A stretch of DNA of 64,000 bases from Sophora flavescens (taxonomy: Eukaryota > Streptophyta > Magnoliopsida > Fabales > Fabaceae), in the NCBI GenBank assembly GCA_030762895.1, contig CM061070.1, positions 30,035,652 through 30,099,651 of the forward strand, read 5' to 3'. Positions 63,706-64,000 of the stretch are shown here, piece after piece. Every line of letters starts with the position of its first letter. Position 1 is the stretch's first letter. The position numbers and the translations under genes are program-made. The notes under the pieces were generated by a model. The model saw nothing but the letters and a program-made list of their open reading frames with translations, was not told the origin of the DNA and made no database searches.

Positions 63706-64000
63706 CATATCCAATACCAGGAAATCGGTAGGGATGAAAAATTTCCCTACCTTTACGGGAACATTCTCTAGTATTCCTAGAGGAGTTATAGTTCAGCCAT
63801 CCGCAAATTGTAAGGAGAATTTGAATGGACTCAACTCTTTGGTTCCCAACCTTTCCAAGATAATGAGAGGCATCAAGCTCGCACTAGCCCCTAAGTCACA
63901 TAAGGCTTGGTCTATCTGCACTTCTTCAATTGAGCAAGCGATAGAGAAACCACCTGGGTCTTTCAGTTTAGGAGGCATATTAGTTTTTATCTCTACTTGC
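63706..64000 (-). pseudogene. Protease N-terminal part of element B (continues from 56324)
   Basis: The minus strand reads PPKLKDPGGFSIACSIEEVQ and the active site CDLGASASLMP, then ERLGTKELSPFKFSLQFADG, closely like C at about 59620-59810. A stop or break follows the ADG block, so the frame is damaged even apart from the insertion of C. The gag of B lies beyond the right edge. Confidence 0.85.

Larger units (their letters stand above)
52622..64000 (-). mobile_element. Gag-protease LTR element 'B', minus orientation, interrupted by element C, runs off the window
   Basis: The left LTR (52622-54055) is followed by internal sequence at 54056-56324, resuming at 63706 to the window end, with element C (56325-63700) between. 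The left flank is gagcc. The other flank is outside. The internal order (minus sense) is protease, a short basic ORF, three stem-loops, a palindrome array and the purine tract. It is the same as C, and reverse transcriptase and integrase are absent in the same way, so B is a relative of C in the opposite strand. Confidence 0.85.

Overview
This window is plant nuclear DNA and almost all of it is nested transposable elements. Support comes from plant lineages: a CACTA (En/Spm) transposon with TNP2-type transposase, Ty3/gypsy elements of Athila type whose primer-binding sites match plant tRNA-Asp, a SIRE/Maximus-like copia fragment, a DUF4283-type LINE, and one complete DUF3511 gene, a plant-only family. 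The element mix and a dispersed 'agggaccaaaac' repeat suggest a legume (Fabaceae), but this is an impression from remembered families, not a proof.

Positions 1-38175 are the 3' part of one CACTA transposon whose 5' end lies before the window. Its own sequence survives in five pieces (1-720, 18366-20548, 25201-27365, 33231-33826, 37760-38175) separated by four insertions: a full-length Athila-like element (721-18365) that itself holds a 5.6 kb non-autonomous LTR element (2497-8050, minus), and three solo LTRs (20549-25200, 27366-33230, 33827-37759). The middle solo LTR contains a hAT-type MITE (30732-31252) and a smaller solo LTR (31427-32792). Each of these has 5-bp (LTR) or 8-bp (hAT) target duplications that I could read, and removing the insertions restores the interrupted reading frames. 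The CACTA carries a decayed TNP2 transposase and a second, intron-split gene joining a Ptta/En-Spm-like part to a C48 (Ulp1/SENP-like) peptidase.

Positions 38176-48587 are mixed: a legume-type repeat, a hAT relic with a nested MITE-like unit, a 3.6 kb solo LTR splitting a small MITE, the DUF3511 gene (45860-46192, minus), a Mutator-type foldback MITE with a 9-bp duplication, and a long CT microsatellite. This holds the only host gene I can support.

Positions 48588-64000 are a second nest, four levels deep: LINE ORF1, interrupted by a minus-strand SIRE-like copia element at 50152, interrupted by a minus-strand gag-protease element 'B' at 52622 (running off the right edge), interrupted by a complete plus-strand gag-protease element 'C' at 56325-63700. 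C has an open 689-codon gag-protease frame, nearly identical LTRs and a perfect 5-bp duplication, but no reverse transcriptase or integrase, so it must borrow these.

The most unusual signal is an array of short GC-rich palindromes, built from an ordered pair (TCACGGCC-N-GGCCGTGA then TCACGGCCGTGA). It recurs upstream of the TATA box in several LTRs and again inside elements B and C, always in the orientation of its element. In C the two LTRs are almost identical everywhere except in this array. Two further short stem-loops are conserved in all four internal regions visible here, one just after the coding region and one just before the polypurine tract; a third is shared by the three non-autonomous elements.
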